A stretch of 64,000 nt of DNA. Source: Streptomyces sp. Je 1-79 (GTDB lineage Bacteria > Actinomycetota > Actinomycetes > Streptomycetales > Streptomycetaceae). The stretch spans positions 62,001 through 126,000 of the forward strand of contig NZ_JAMGSL010000007.1 of the NCBI RefSeq assembly GCF_025195125.1, in the 5' to 3' direction. The notes beneath the pieces are model-generated. The model saw only the letters and a list, made by a program, of their open reading frames with translations. It was not told the DNA's origin and made no database searches. Both the position numbers and the translations under genes were made by a program. Positions 35,906 to 44,358 of this stretch are shown here, piece by piece. Numbering within the stretch: the stretch's first letter is position 1; every line of letters begins with the position of its first letter.

Positions 35906-36823
35906 CTACGGCAGCAGGATCAACTTGCCGCGCGCGTGGCCCGATTCGCTGAGTTCCTGGGCCCTGGCCCCCTCCTTCAGGGGCAGGATCTCCGCGACAC
36001 GGACGGTGAGTTCGCCCGCGACCGCCAGGCGGGCGTGGGCGGTCAGCCAGGCGCGGGCGGTCTCCGGAGCGACCGTGACGCCGCTGAAGACGATGCCGTG
36101 CTCCTCCGCGTCCACGGCCGCGATCGTCACGATGCGGTCCTTCGCGCCGCCCGTCAGCTCGATCGAGACCGGCAGCGTGTCGTGGCCGGCCGCGTCGAAG
36201 ACCGCGTCGACGCCCTGGGGCGCGGCCGCCCGGACCCGGTCGGCCAGACCGTCGCCGTACGTCACCGGGACCGCGCCGAGCGAGCGCAGGTACGCGTGGT
36301 TGGACTCCGAGGCGGTACCGATCACGGTCACACCCGCGGCCACGGCGAGCTGGACGGCCACCGAGCCGACCACGCCCGCGGCGCCGTGCAGCAGGAGGGT
36401 CTCGCCCTGCACCACCCCGAGCAGGTCCAGGACCCGCTGGGCGGTCTCCCCGGCCACCGGGAGGCTCGCGGCCTGCTCCCAGGTCAGTCCGGCCGGCTTG
36501 GGGGCGAAGACCTCGGCCAGGGCGTACTCGGCGTAGGCGCCGGTCGTGGTCCAGCCGAACACCTCGTCACCGACCTCGACGCCCGTCACGCCCGGCCCCA
36601 GCGCGTCCACCGTTCCCGCGAACTCCAGGCCGGGCACGGCGGGGAACGTCGTCGGGTAGAACCGCTCCACCCAGCCGTAACGGCGCTTGTGGTCGACGGG
36701 GTTGACGCCCACGGCGGCCACCTTGACGCGGACCGCTCCACGGTTCGGCTCGGGAACCGCGGCCCCGGTCTCGTGGCGCAGCACTTCCGGGCCGCCGAAC
36801 TCCTCGTACGTGATCGCTTCCAT
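35906..36823 (-). CDS. NADP-dependent zinc-less alcohol dehydrogenase / quinone oxidoreductase
   Basis: A 305-residue MDR-superfamily protein. ATG 36823 has GAGGAGG upstream. The catalytic domain begins MEAITYEEFGGPEVL and includes GVNPVDHKRRYG and PGLEFAGTV; the cofactor motif is LLLHGAAGVVGSVAVQLA. No zinc-ligand cluster is present, so it is of the quinone-oxidoreductase type. The long open frame upstream on the same strand is not coding. It is divergent from a LuxR-type regulator 126 bp away. Confidence 0.93.
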   Translation of the reverse strand: MEAITYEEFGGPEVLRHETGAAVPEPNRGAVRVKVAAVGVNPVDHKRRYGWVERFYPTTFPAVPGLEFAGTVDALGPGVTGVEVGDEVFGWTTTGAYAEYALAEVFAPKPAGLTWEQAASLPVAGETAQRVLDLLGVVQGETLLLHGAAGVVGSVAVQLAVAAGVTVIGTASESNHAYLRSLGAVPVTYGDGLADRVRAAAPQGVDAVFDAAGHDTLPVSIELTGGAKDRIVTIAAVDAEEHGIVFSGVTVAPETARAWLTAHARLAVAGELTVRVAEILPLKEGARAQELSESGHARGKLILLP

Positions 36824-36949
36824 CGCATCCTCCTCGGTTCGGCCTCCAGCTTCGATCACCTGCCCCCTCCCACCGGCCCGCCCAACGGCCAGTCCCACCT
36901 GGCCGAAAGGCCGGGCGGTCCGCTCGGACGCGTGACTACGCTGCCTCGC

Positions 36950-38194
36950 ATGGACGCGCACACACTGAACTCCGCGTACGAGATCGTCCGGCAGCCGCTC
37001 GGCCAGATCCTGCCCCGGCTGTCGGCCGTCCTCGACCCGCTGATCCCGCACCGGGCCGCCGCCGAACTCGCCACGCACTGCGCCCACTCCCCGTACAAGA
37101 CCGTCGGCGACTCGGCCCTCCCGACCGCCGCCGAACTCACCCCGCTGCTGACCTCCGGCACACCCGGCAGCCCGTGGCAGGGCAGGGCGGCGGTCGGCGG
37201 CACGGAACGCGAGGTCGTCGCCGTCACCAGCGACGCGACCGCCCGCCGTTCCGTCCTCGTGCTCGTACGGGAGGACGGCGCCGAGCCGGTGCCCGGCGGG
37301 ACCCTGGCCGTCGCGCAGGCCCTCTGGGACCTGGTGACCAGTCACTTCGACCGGTTCGCGACGGAGGCGATGCCCGGCGCCCTGGCCCGTTCGCGGGCCG
37401 CGGCCGACACCCGGGCGCGGGTGATCGCCGAGCTGACGACGGCGCACTCGGCGGCGCTCTCCGGGATCCTCGGGGTGCTCCGCAGCCGGGCCCTGGACGA
37501 CACGTCGGCCCGGGTCACCGCCACCGACCTGGCCGTCAACGCGCTGATCGAGATGCGGGCCGAGTCGAAGCGGGACCGCTCGGTCGCCGAGGAGCCCGCC
37601 CGCGAGGCGTTCGAACGGCTGGCGGACGGGCTGCGGACGATGCTGCGGCACAGTGCCGTCCGGCTCGAACTCGGCCCGCCGGACTCCGCCCGCTCGCTGG
37701 CGGCGGACGTGGCGCACGGCGCCCGGGCGATCGTCCGGGCGCTGCTGATCGTCGTCCTGGAGCAGGAATCGGTGGGCCGGGTCCACGTCGGCTGGCAGAT
37801 CACGGAGCACGAACTGCGGGCGACGCTGCGGGACGACGGCGCCGGCGCGCTGGACGACTGCGACATGGGGGCGGGCAGCATCACCGACCGGCTGGAGGTG
37901 CTCGGGGGCCGGCTGGAGATCGACGCGGTCCCGGGCTGGGGTACGACGATCACGGCGACCGTCCCCCTGGCCACCGCCGACGCGCCGCTCGCGGCGGTGG
38001 ACCCGCTCACCGGCCTCGGCGGGCGGGAGCTGGAGGTCCTGACCCACCTCGCGCTCGGGCACCGCAACCGGCAGATCGCGCAGGAGCTGCACATCAGCGA
38101 GTCGACGGTGAAGTTCCACGTCGCCAACATCCTGACGAAGCTCGGCGTCGCCTCACGGGGCGAGGCGGCCGCGCTCTTCCACAGGGCGGCGTGA
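36950..38194 (+). CDS. LuxR-type regulator with histidine-kinase-like ATPase domain
   Basis: A 414-residue protein that joins domains usually split between two proteins. The N-terminal 145 residues are of unknown type. A DHp-like helix (ELTTAHSAALSGILGVLRSR) is followed by a GHKL ATPase with weak N-box and clear G-boxes: LRDDGAGALDDC and GSITDRLEVLGGRLEI, then GWGTTITATVPL. The C-terminal GerE domain (LGGRELEVLTHLALGHRNRQIAQELHISESTVKFH, in parts) ends LTKLGVASRGEA. It is a one-protein sensor-regulator, probably controlling the divergent oxidoreductase gene. No receiver domain is present. Confidence 0.88.
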   Translation: MDAHTLNSAYEIVRQPLGQILPRLSAVLDPLIPHRAAAELATHCAHSPYKTVGDSALPTAAELTPLLTSGTPGSPWQGRAAVGGTEREVVAVTSDATARRSVLVLVREDGAEPVPGGTLAVAQALWDLVTSHFDRFATEAMPGALARSRAAADTRARVIAELTTAHSAALSGILGVLRSRALDDTSARVTATDLAVNALIEMRAESKRDRSVAEEPAREAFERLADGLRTMLRHSAVRLELGPPDSARSLAADVAHGARAIVRALLIVVLEQESVGRVHVGWQITEHELRATLRDDGAGALDDCDMGAGSITDRLEVLGGRLEIDAVPGWGTTITATVPLATADAPLAAVDPLTGLGGRELEVLTHLALGHRNRQIAQELHISESTVKFHVANILTKLGVASRGEAAALFHRAA

Positions 38195-38320
38195 CGGGGG
38201 GCGCCGGCGGCGAGGTGGCCCGGGGTCGGCCTGGGCATGACCGGGGTCGGCGGGGCGGCCGAGGGTCCGCCCGGCGGTGCGGGAGCGGTGTTGTCAGTGG
38301 CGGGTGCCAGACTCGCACCC

Positions 38321-40018
38321 ATGAGCGAGAGGTGGGCGCTGGCCGCCGAGGCGGAGGGGGACGGGGCGCGGCTCGTCCCCCTCGGCCCCGACGGGCTGCC
38401 CGCCGGTCCCGTCCTGCGCGAGCCGGACCTCGTCGAGGCCGTCCGTTCCCGGCCCGGCGTCGCCCGCTGGGTGTGGCGGTCCACCGCCGAGGTCCATCCG
38501 CGGCTCCTCGCCGCCGGGGTGCGCGTCGAGCGGTGTTACGACATCGAGGTCGCCGAGGGGCTCCTCCTCGGCCACGAGGGGCGGCTCGGGGAGCCCCGGT
38601 CCGCGGCCGCCGCCCTCGCGCGCCTGCGGAACGCTCCCGTACCGCCGGATCCACCCCAGAGGGCGGCCGAGCCCGGCTCGCAGGACTCGCTCTTCGAGGC
38701 GAGACCCAGCGCCACGGCCGTCCCCTTCGAGGACCTCCTCGCCGTCTACGCGGAGCAGCAGCGCCGCCACGACCGGGCCGAGCACCCGGGGCGGATGCGG
38801 CTGCTCACGGCCGCCGAGTCCGCGGGCATGCTCGTGGCGATCGAGATGAACCGGGCCGGGCTCCCCTGGCGCGCCGACGTGCACCGGGAGCTGCTGCACG
38901 AGCTGCTGGGCGAGCGGTACGCGGGTGGCGGTGAGCCCCGGCGCCTCGCCGAGCTCGCCGACGAGGTCTCGGCCGCCTTCGGCCGCCGCGTCCGCCCCGA
39001 TCTGCCCGCCGACGTCGTCAAGGCCTTCGCCCAGGCCGGGATCCGGCTGCGGTCCACCCGCCGCTGGGAGCTGGAGGAGATCGACCACCCGGCGGTGGCA
39101 CCGCTCGTCGCGTACAAGAAGCTGTACCGGATCTGGACCGCCCACGGCTGGTCCTGGCTCCAGGACTGGGTGCGCGACGGGCGCTTCCGGCCCGAGTACC
39201 TGCCCGGGGGCACCGTCAGCGGCCGCTGGACGACCAACGGCGGCGGCGCCCTGCAGATCCCCAAGGTCATCCGGCGGGCCGTGGTGGCCGACGAGGGCTG
39301 GCGGCTCGTGGTCGCCGACGCCGACCAGATGGAGCCCCGGGTGCTGGCCGCGATCTCCCGCGACGCCGGTCTGATGGAGGTCGCCGGACACCCCGACGAC
39401 CTGTACCGCCGGCTGTCGGACCGGGCGTTCTCCGGCGACCGCGACCACGCCAAGATCGCCCTGCTGGGGGCGATCTACGGCCAGACCAGCGGCGACGGCC
39501 TGAAGAACCTGGCCGCGCTGCGCCGCCGTTACCCCCGGGCCGTCGCCTACGTCGACGACGCGGCGAAGGCCGGTGAGGAGGGCCGGCTCGTACGGACCTG
39601 GCTCGGCCGGACCAGCCCGCGGGCCGTCGGCGCCGGCGCGGACGAGGAGGCGGGCATTCCGCAGGAGGGCGGCGACGAACCGGTCGCCGGGGAGGGCGAG
39701 TTCACGCCCGGGTACGCCTCCGGCAACGCACGGGCGCGCGGCCGGTTCACCCGTAACTTCGTCGTCCAGGGCAGCGCGGCGGACTGGGCGCTGCTGATGC
39801 TCGCCGCGTTGCGCCGCGCCCTCGGGGGGATGCGGGCGGAGCTGGTCTTCTTCCAGCACGACGAGGTGATCGTGCACTGCCCGGCGGAGGAGGCGGAGGC
39901 CGTGACGGAGGCGATCCGCGCTGCCGGGGACGAGGCCGGGCGAATCGCCTTCGGCCCGACGCCGGTACGTTTTCCGTTCACGACGGCGACGGTCGAGCGC
40001 TACGCGGACGCCAAATAG
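38321..40018 (+). CDS. Bifunctional 3'-5' exonuclease/DNA polymerase (PolA-like, family A)
   Basis: A 565-residue family A polymerase, shorter than PolA. Motif A is VVADADQMEPRVLAA, motif B is KIALLGAIYGQTSGDG and motif C is VFFQHDEVIVHCP, so the palm and fingers are intact. The N-terminal 190 residues resemble a 3'-5' exonuclease fold with few acidic residues kept, so exonuclease activity is doubtful. A linker rich in Glu/Gly (about 440-470) sits inside the fingers-palm region. There is no 5' nuclease domain. These proteins occur widely in Actinobacteria beside normal PolA and probably serve in repair. Confidence 0.9.
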   Translation: MSERWALAAEAEGDGARLVPLGPDGLPAGPVLREPDLVEAVRSRPGVARWVWRSTAEVHPRLLAAGVRVERCYDIEVAEGLLLGHEGRLGEPRSAAAALARLRNAPVPPDPPQRAAEPGSQDSLFEARPSATAVPFEDLLAVYAEQQRRHDRAEHPGRMRLLTAAESAGMLVAIEMNRAGLPWRADVHRELLHELLGERYAGGGEPRRLAELADEVSAAFGRRVRPDLPADVVKAFAQAGIRLRSTRRWELEEIDHPAVAPLVAYKKLYRIWTAHGWSWLQDWVRDGRFRPEYLPGGTVSGRWTTNGGGALQIPKVIRRAVVADEGWRLVVADADQMEPRVLAAISRDAGLMEVAGHPDDLYRRLSDRAFSGDRDHAKIALLGAIYGQTSGDGLKNLAALRRRYPRAVAYVDDAAKAGEEGRLVRTWLGRTSPRAVGAGADEEAGIPQEGGDEPVAGEGEFTPGYASGNARARGRFTRNFVVQGSAADWALLMLAALRRALGGMRAELVFFQHDEVIVHCPAEEAEAVTEAIRAAGDEAGRIAFGPTPVRFPFTTATVERYADAK

Positions 40019-40110
40019 CCGACGCCGGACGGGCCGACGCCCTACGGGCCGACGCCGGACGGGCGGCCGACGGAACGGACCGACGCCGTACGGACCGGCA
40101 GCGGACGGGC
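40019..40110. repeat. Degenerate 15-bp tandem repeats
   Basis: Repeats of the type GACGCCGGACGGGCC follow the polymerase stop, with more drift toward the right. They lie between two converging genes. Nothing else is seen in the interval. Confidence 0.6.
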
Positions 40111-40158
40111 CGGGCCCCCGCCGGGGCCCGTCCCAACCCACCCACCTTCCCGGCGCCG

Positions 40159-41436
40159 TTACTTCGCCTCGAACCTCGCCCACTTGCCGCTGAGGGCGAT
40201 CGACGTGAGCTGCTCCGTCGTCAGTGCCGGCTCGGCGCGCGTCGCGGCCTCGTTCTGTGCTCCGGTGTTGAAGGCGGAGACCACCACGCGGAAGCCGGAC
40301 GGGGTGATCGTGTCGGCCGTCCACCAGACCACACCCGCACCGCCCTTCTCACCGGGCTGCCGCACCACCTTCACCAGCCGCCCGTCGGGCAGCTCGGTGG
40401 CCCCGGCGAAGAGCTCGCCGGCGACGTCGCCCATCCGGTTCTGCACGTTGACCTGCACGAGGCTCTTGCCCTTGCCGTCGTTCACGACCACGTACGCGAA
40501 GTCGCCGTCGCCGCCCTTGGAGACCACCTTCAGGCCCTTGGGGAGCAACGACCGCAGGGTCGCCCGCACGGCCGCGCCGTCCACCTGCGGCGGTGCGGTG
40601 TCCCCGCCCGGCACGGACTTCGTCTTCTCGGGCACGGTCAGCTGCTTGAGCAGCGGCCGCCACCCCTGGGCCGTGACCAGCGTCCTCAGCTGGGCCGGGC
40701 TGAAGGGCGGGTCCGTGCGGGTGACGGCGGAGCCCTTCTCGCCGGGGGCGTTGTACTCGCTCGCGTCGATCAGGAAGCCGTCCTCGGTGAGCAGAACCGC
40801 CCGCCAGTTCTTCGTCTCCACCCGCTTGTCCGGGTACTCGTACCCCTGGAAGACCATCAGCCGGTCGCCGTTCGGAAGCACCTCGCTGGTGCAGGCGTCG
40901 TGCGGCACATAGGTCTTGTCCGGGCACTCCACCTGGCCCGCACCGGCCTCCTGGCTCTCCCCGGCGCGGAAGAGGCCGACGGAGACGGCCGAGGCGCCCT
41001 TGCCGTCCTCGTAGACGCCCGTGACGTGCTCGCCGGTGCCGTTCTCGTTCTCGATGGTCCACGTTCCGGCGGGGGTGTTCGCCTTGAGGACGGCGGCCAG
41101 GTCCTCGACCGCGAGCGGGGACCGAGGCCCCCGCTTGTCGGCCGGCTTCGACGTGGACCTCGGCGCGGCGACCGAGGAGCCCCCCTGGTCCCCGCCCGGA
41201 CGCAGCAGCTCACCGCCGTACACCCCGCCGACGCCCACCACCGCGAACGCCAGCACACCGCCGGTCACCGCGAACGCGCGGCGGCGCATCAGCCGGCGCC
41301 GACCGCGGGTCAGGCCGCCCGCCACCAGCCCGCGGCCGTCGTCCGTGGCGAATCCGTCGCCGGTGCGGCGCAGCGCCTCACCGAGCTCCTCCGCGAAACC
41401 GTCGTGTCCCTCGTCGTGTCCCTCGTTCTGAGGCAT
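40159..41436 (-). CDS. Membrane-anchored protein linked to SigE-family sigma factor
   Basis: A 425-residue protein with a cytoplasmic N-terminus (residues 1-52, acidic start MPQNEGHDEGHDGFAEELGE, then basic RGRRRLMRRR), one membrane helix (AFAVTGGVLAFAVVGVGGVY) and an extracytoplasmic region of 350 residues of unknown fold. The layout suits an anti-sigma-type or sensor protein. It starts 61 bp after the sigma gene on the same strand. No zinc-type ZAS motif is visible. Many Streptomyces SigE-type loci have such a partner. Confidence 0.82.
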   Translation of the reverse strand: MPQNEGHDEGHDGFAEELGEALRRTGDGFATDDGRGLVAGGLTRGRRRLMRRRAFAVTGGVLAFAVVGVGGVYGGELLRPGGDQGGSSVAAPRSTSKPADKRGPRSPLAVEDLAAVLKANTPAGTWTIENENGTGEHVTGVYEDGKGASAVSVGLFRAGESQEAGAGQVECPDKTYVPHDACTSEVLPNGDRLMVFQGYEYPDKRVETKNWRAVLLTEDGFLIDASEYNAPGEKGSAVTRTDPPFSPAQLRTLVTAQGWRPLLKQLTVPEKTKSVPGGDTAPPQVDGAAVRATLRSLLPKGLKVVSKGGDGDFAYVVVNDGKGKSLVQVNVQNRMGDVAGELFAGATELPDGRLVKVVRQPGEKGGAGVVWWTADTITPSGFRVVVSAFNTGAQNEAATRAEPALTTEQLTSIALSGKWARFEAK

Positions 41437-41497
41437 GCCGAATCACCGTCTCCGGTCCATGAGTGAAAGAAGAAAGAAGCCTGCGAACGTACGTAGG

Positions 41498-42007
41498 TCA
41501 GCGCGAGGCGAACTCGACGATGCTGCCGCCGAGCCGCTCCCGGAGCTTGCCGAGGGCCCGCACCGAGCGGGTGCGGACCGCCGCGGAGCTCACCTGGAGC
41601 GCCTGCGCCGTCTCCTCGACGCTGCGGTCCTCCCAGTACCGCAGCACCACCACCGCCCGGTCCTTGGGCGCGAGCGCCGCCAGCGCGTCGAGCAGGGCGA
41701 TCCGCAGCGCCGGATCGTCGCCGTTCTCGGGCGGCCTGTCGGGCAGCTCACCGAGTGGACGTTCGGTCGCGGAGCGTCGCCGCCGGTGGCTGAGGAACGT
41801 ACGCACCAGGACGGTCTGCGCGTAACCGGCCGGGTTGCCGATCCGCTGGACGCGGCCCCACAGGCTGTACATCCGGCCCAGCGTCTCCTGGACCAGATCC
41901 TCGGCGAGATGGGTGTCCCCGCTGGTCAGCAGGCATGCCGACCGGAAGAGATGGCCCGTCCTCGCCGTGGCGAACTCCAGGAACCCGTCCGCGCGGGACT
42001 GTCTCAT
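41498..42007 (-). CDS. SigE-family RNA polymerase sigma factor
   Basis: A 169-residue ECF sigma factor. ATG 42007 follows GGAGGGGAGGGAC. Region 2 is FLEFATARTGHLFRSACLLTSGDTHLAEDLVQETLGRMY and region 4 is LAPKDRAVVVLRYWEDRSVEETAQALQVSSAAVRTRSVRALGKLR (both cited in parts: HLAEDLVQETL, DRSVEETAQALQVS). The frame upstream to 42400 is open but not coding. It probably pairs with the membrane protein downstream. Confidence 0.93.
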   Translation of the reverse strand: MRQSRADGFLEFATARTGHLFRSACLLTSGDTHLAEDLVQETLGRMYSLWGRVQRIGNPAGYAQTVLVRTFLSHRRRRSATERPLGELPDRPPENGDDPALRIALLDALAALAPKDRAVVVLRYWEDRSVEETAQALQVSSAAVRTRSVRALGKLRERLGGSIVEFASR

Positions 42008-42142
42008 GTCCCTCCCCTCCGCCGCCGTGGTCGCCGTACACCTTGATGACGCGATGGACCCGGGGAAATGTTTCACCTGAGGTTCTACGAGTTCGGACCC
42101 CGCCGAATGTCCTGAATGCTCAGGATTGGGTATCTCTGGTAC

Positions 42143-42529
42143 ATGAACGGATTTCTCGTGGATTCCGCAGGGGTCACGACGGCGGCCGGTGTGTGGCAGT
42201 CCGGGATGGCCCAGGTTCTCGGCGGCCTGGTCGTGGTCGCCGTACTCATCGGCGCCTTTTGGTTCGGGATGAGGGTCCGGGACAAGGAGTCCCCGACGCC
42301 CAAGCCGGAGGACCAGCCGCACCGGCCGGAGGGCGGGCTTCCCGGAGAGACGTCCGAGTACCGCAAGTCGACGGAGATGCCCCAGACCGACGGCGAGCAC
42401 CGGCTCATGCCGTACGAGCTGAAGAGGGGCTCGGAGGATTCACCCGAACCGCCGAGCGAGGAGAAGCGCAAGTGGGGCGGCATCTCCAGCGGCGGCTTCG
42501 GCAGCGGGGGTACGGGGCACGGCGACTGA
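42143..42529 (+). CDS. DUF6479 family membrane protein
   Basis: A 128-residue protein with one membrane segment (MAQVLGGLVVVAVLIGAFWFGMRV, cited in parts: VLGGLVVVAVLIGAFWFG) followed by a charged, Pro-rich tail and a Gly-rich end (GGISSGGFGSGGTGHGD). It fits the small Streptomyces DUF6479 group. Function unknown. The start lies 135 bp from the divergent sigma gene and the ECF41 sigma gene begins 3 bp downstream, so the two are likely co-expressed. Confidence 0.8.
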   Translation: MNGFLVDSAGVTTAAGVWQSGMAQVLGGLVVVAVLIGAFWFGMRVRDKESPTPKPEDQPHRPEGGLPGETSEYRKSTEMPQTDGEHRLMPYELKRGSEDSPEPPSEEKRKWGGISSGGFGSGGTGHGD

Positions 42530-42532
42530 GCC

Positions 42533-43468
42533 GTGGTCGACCACGCCGTACGTCACGACGATCACGACCGGGGCGCGGAGGAGCCCGGGGCCCGGTTGCG
42601 CGCTGTCGCGTACGGGATGCTGGGCTCGTCCGCCGAGGCGGAGGAAGCGGTGCGGGAGGCGTTGGCGGCGCGGGAGGCGCGGCGGCTGAGCGGCGCCGAG
42701 GGCACCGGCACCGGCACCGGCTCCGATACCGACTCCGTCGCCGACTCCGACGCCGGGGAGATGACCGCCGCGGTGGCCCGGGCGTGCCTGGCCAGGCTGC
42801 GGTCGCGCGAGTCGCGGCGCGAGGACCCGTGGGATCCGTGGGACCCGCGGACGGCCGGTGAGCCGGGCAGCCCGCGCCGGTCCGAGGAGGCGGCCCTGGA
42901 GACGCTGCCTCCCAGCGAGCGGGTGGCGTTCGTGCTGCACGAGATGTTCGCGGCGCCCGTCGAGGGGATCGCCCCGATCGTGGACCGTACGCCCGCGGCC
43001 ACCCGGCAGCTCGTGAGCCGGGCGCGGACGCGGGTGCGGGGCACGGAGGAGATGCCGGAGCCCGACCTTCCGCGCCAGCGCGAGGTCGTGGCCGCGCTGC
43101 TCGCCGCCGCACGCGGCGGGGACCCGGACACGCTGCGCGCGCTGCTCGACCCGGACGTACTACTGCGGGCGGACGCCGAGGCGGCACGGTCGGGCGCGAC
43201 GACCGCCCACGGCGCCCGGGCGGTCGCGGAGAGTCTCGCCGAGCGGGCCCGGACGGCCCGGATGGCGCTGATGGACGGCGCGGCCTGCCTCGTGGACGCC
43301 CCGGACGGCCCGGAAGGCGGCCCGGAAGGCGGCCCGGGAGGCGGCCCGGGAGGCGGTCCGAGGGCCGTGATCGCCTTCACTGTGATCGAAGGCCGTGTCA
43401 CAGCCGCGGACATCCTGATGGACCCCAGCCACCTCGGCCGCCTGGGCCTGCGGGCCCCGGCGCAGTGA
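42533..43468 (+). CDS. ECF41-type sigma factor with C-terminal SnoaL-like domain
   Basis: A 311-residue protein starting at GTG 42533, 3 bp after the DUF6479 stop. Region 2 is LRAVAYGMLGSSAEAEEAVREALAA, region 4 is LPPSERVAFVLHEMFAAPVEGIAPIVDRTPAATRQLVSRAR (both in parts), and a SnoaL-type C-terminal domain runs from VVAALLAAARGGDPDTLRALLDPDV. Region 2 lacks the aromatic end of typical ECF41 proteins, the linker is enlarged by GTGTGTG and DTDSVADSD, and a Gly/Pro repeat (GPEGG/GPGGG) interrupts the C-terminal domain. It may be divergent or weakly active. Confidence 0.82.
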   Translation: MVDHAVRHDDHDRGAEEPGARLRAVAYGMLGSSAEAEEAVREALAAREARRLSGAEGTGTGTGSDTDSVADSDAGEMTAAVARACLARLRSRESRREDPWDPWDPRTAGEPGSPRRSEEAALETLPPSERVAFVLHEMFAAPVEGIAPIVDRTPAATRQLVSRARTRVRGTEEMPEPDLPRQREVVAALLAAARGGDPDTLRALLDPDVLLRADAEAARSGATTAHGARAVAESLAERARTARMALMDGAACLVDAPDGPEGGPEGGPGGGPGGGPRAVIAFTVIEGRVTAADILMDPSHLGRLGLRAPAQ

Positions 43469-43594
43469 TCCGCCGGGCGCGGAGCCGCCGAGCGGCCTGT
43501 CCTGTGGATCAGGCCGGATCTGGGAGCAGGCGTGCCAGGGCGTGCCAGGCGCCGCGAACCCGGCACGATCCGAAAGGCAGGCCCAAGGCAGGCC

Positions 43595-44305
43595 CTACTC
43601 CGAAGGCCCGGACGGAGCCGCCGAGCGGCCCGCGCGGTCCGCGATGTGGGCCGGCGGTGCGATGCCCGCCGGGAGCACCGGGTCGGCGATCGGGGTGCCG
43701 AAGGCGGTGACGACCGGAAGGACACCGGCCCACAGCCCCAGTTCGGCGTCCGGACTGTCGCCGTCGTCCGGCGGGCCGGAGGCGATCTTCACCGACGCCT
43801 CGGTGAGGTCGAGGGCGAGCAGCGAGGTCGCCGCCAGCTCCTTACGGCTCGGCCGGCGGGCGTACTCCCACTGACCCGGCGCGCACTGCTCGGTCAGCGC
43901 CCGCAGCCCGCGCAGCTTCTCCTCGGGGTCGGTCACCTCCTGGGGGACGCCGTAGACCATCGCGCACCGGTAGTTGACGCCGTGCTCGAAGACGGAACGG
44001 GCGAGCACCAGTCCGTCGACGTGCGTCACGGTGACGCAGACGGTGGCGTCGGGCGCCTGGACCAGGCTGCGGCTGGCGACCGAGCCGTGGAGGTAGAGAC
44101 GGTCGCCCTCGGTGCCGTACGCGGTGGGCACCACCATCGGCGTGCCGTCGACGGTGACACCGAGGTGGCAGAGGAACCCGGCGGCGAGCACCGCGTCCAG
44201 ATCGGCACGCCGGTGGCTCCCCTTGTGCCGCATCCGGCGCAGCCTGGTGCGCTCGGTGGGGGCGGGTTCGTCCGGCGCGGGTAGCTGTTCGACGGCGGTG
44301 CTCAT
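43595..44305 (-). CDS. Pyridoxamine 5'-phosphate oxidase-fold protein
   Basis: A 236-residue flavin-binding split-barrel protein starting at ATG 44305 with GAAGAGGAC upstream. Family text includes RADLDAVLAAGFLCHLGVTVDGTPMVVPTAYG and DRLYLHGSVASRSL (in parts). It resembles FMN- or F420-dependent reductases of the nitroimidazole-reductase type. It is the last gene of the minus-strand run that includes the N-hydroxylase (54 bp upstream) and so may act on the pathway product or supply reduced cofactor; this is inference. Confidence 0.9.
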   Translation of the reverse strand: MSTAVEQLPAPDEPAPTERTRLRRMRHKGSHRRADLDAVLAAGFLCHLGVTVDGTPMVVPTAYGTEGDRLYLHGSVASRSLVQAPDATVCVTVTHVDGLVLARSVFEHGVNYRCAMVYGVPQEVTDPEEKLRGLRALTEQCAPGQWEYARRPSRKELAATSLLALDLTEASVKIASGPPDDGDSPDAELGLWAGVLPVVTAFGTPIADPVLPAGIAPPAHIADRAGRSAAPSGPSE

Positions 44306-44358
44306 CGTGTCCTCTTCGTAGGGGTCGTGCGGGTGTGCTTCCGGGTGTTCTACGGGCT

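Noticed and set aside
35906..38119. Open frame of 737 codons on the minus strand
   Set aside because: The oxidoreductase begins at 36823; the upstream part is a shadow of the LuxR-type gene.
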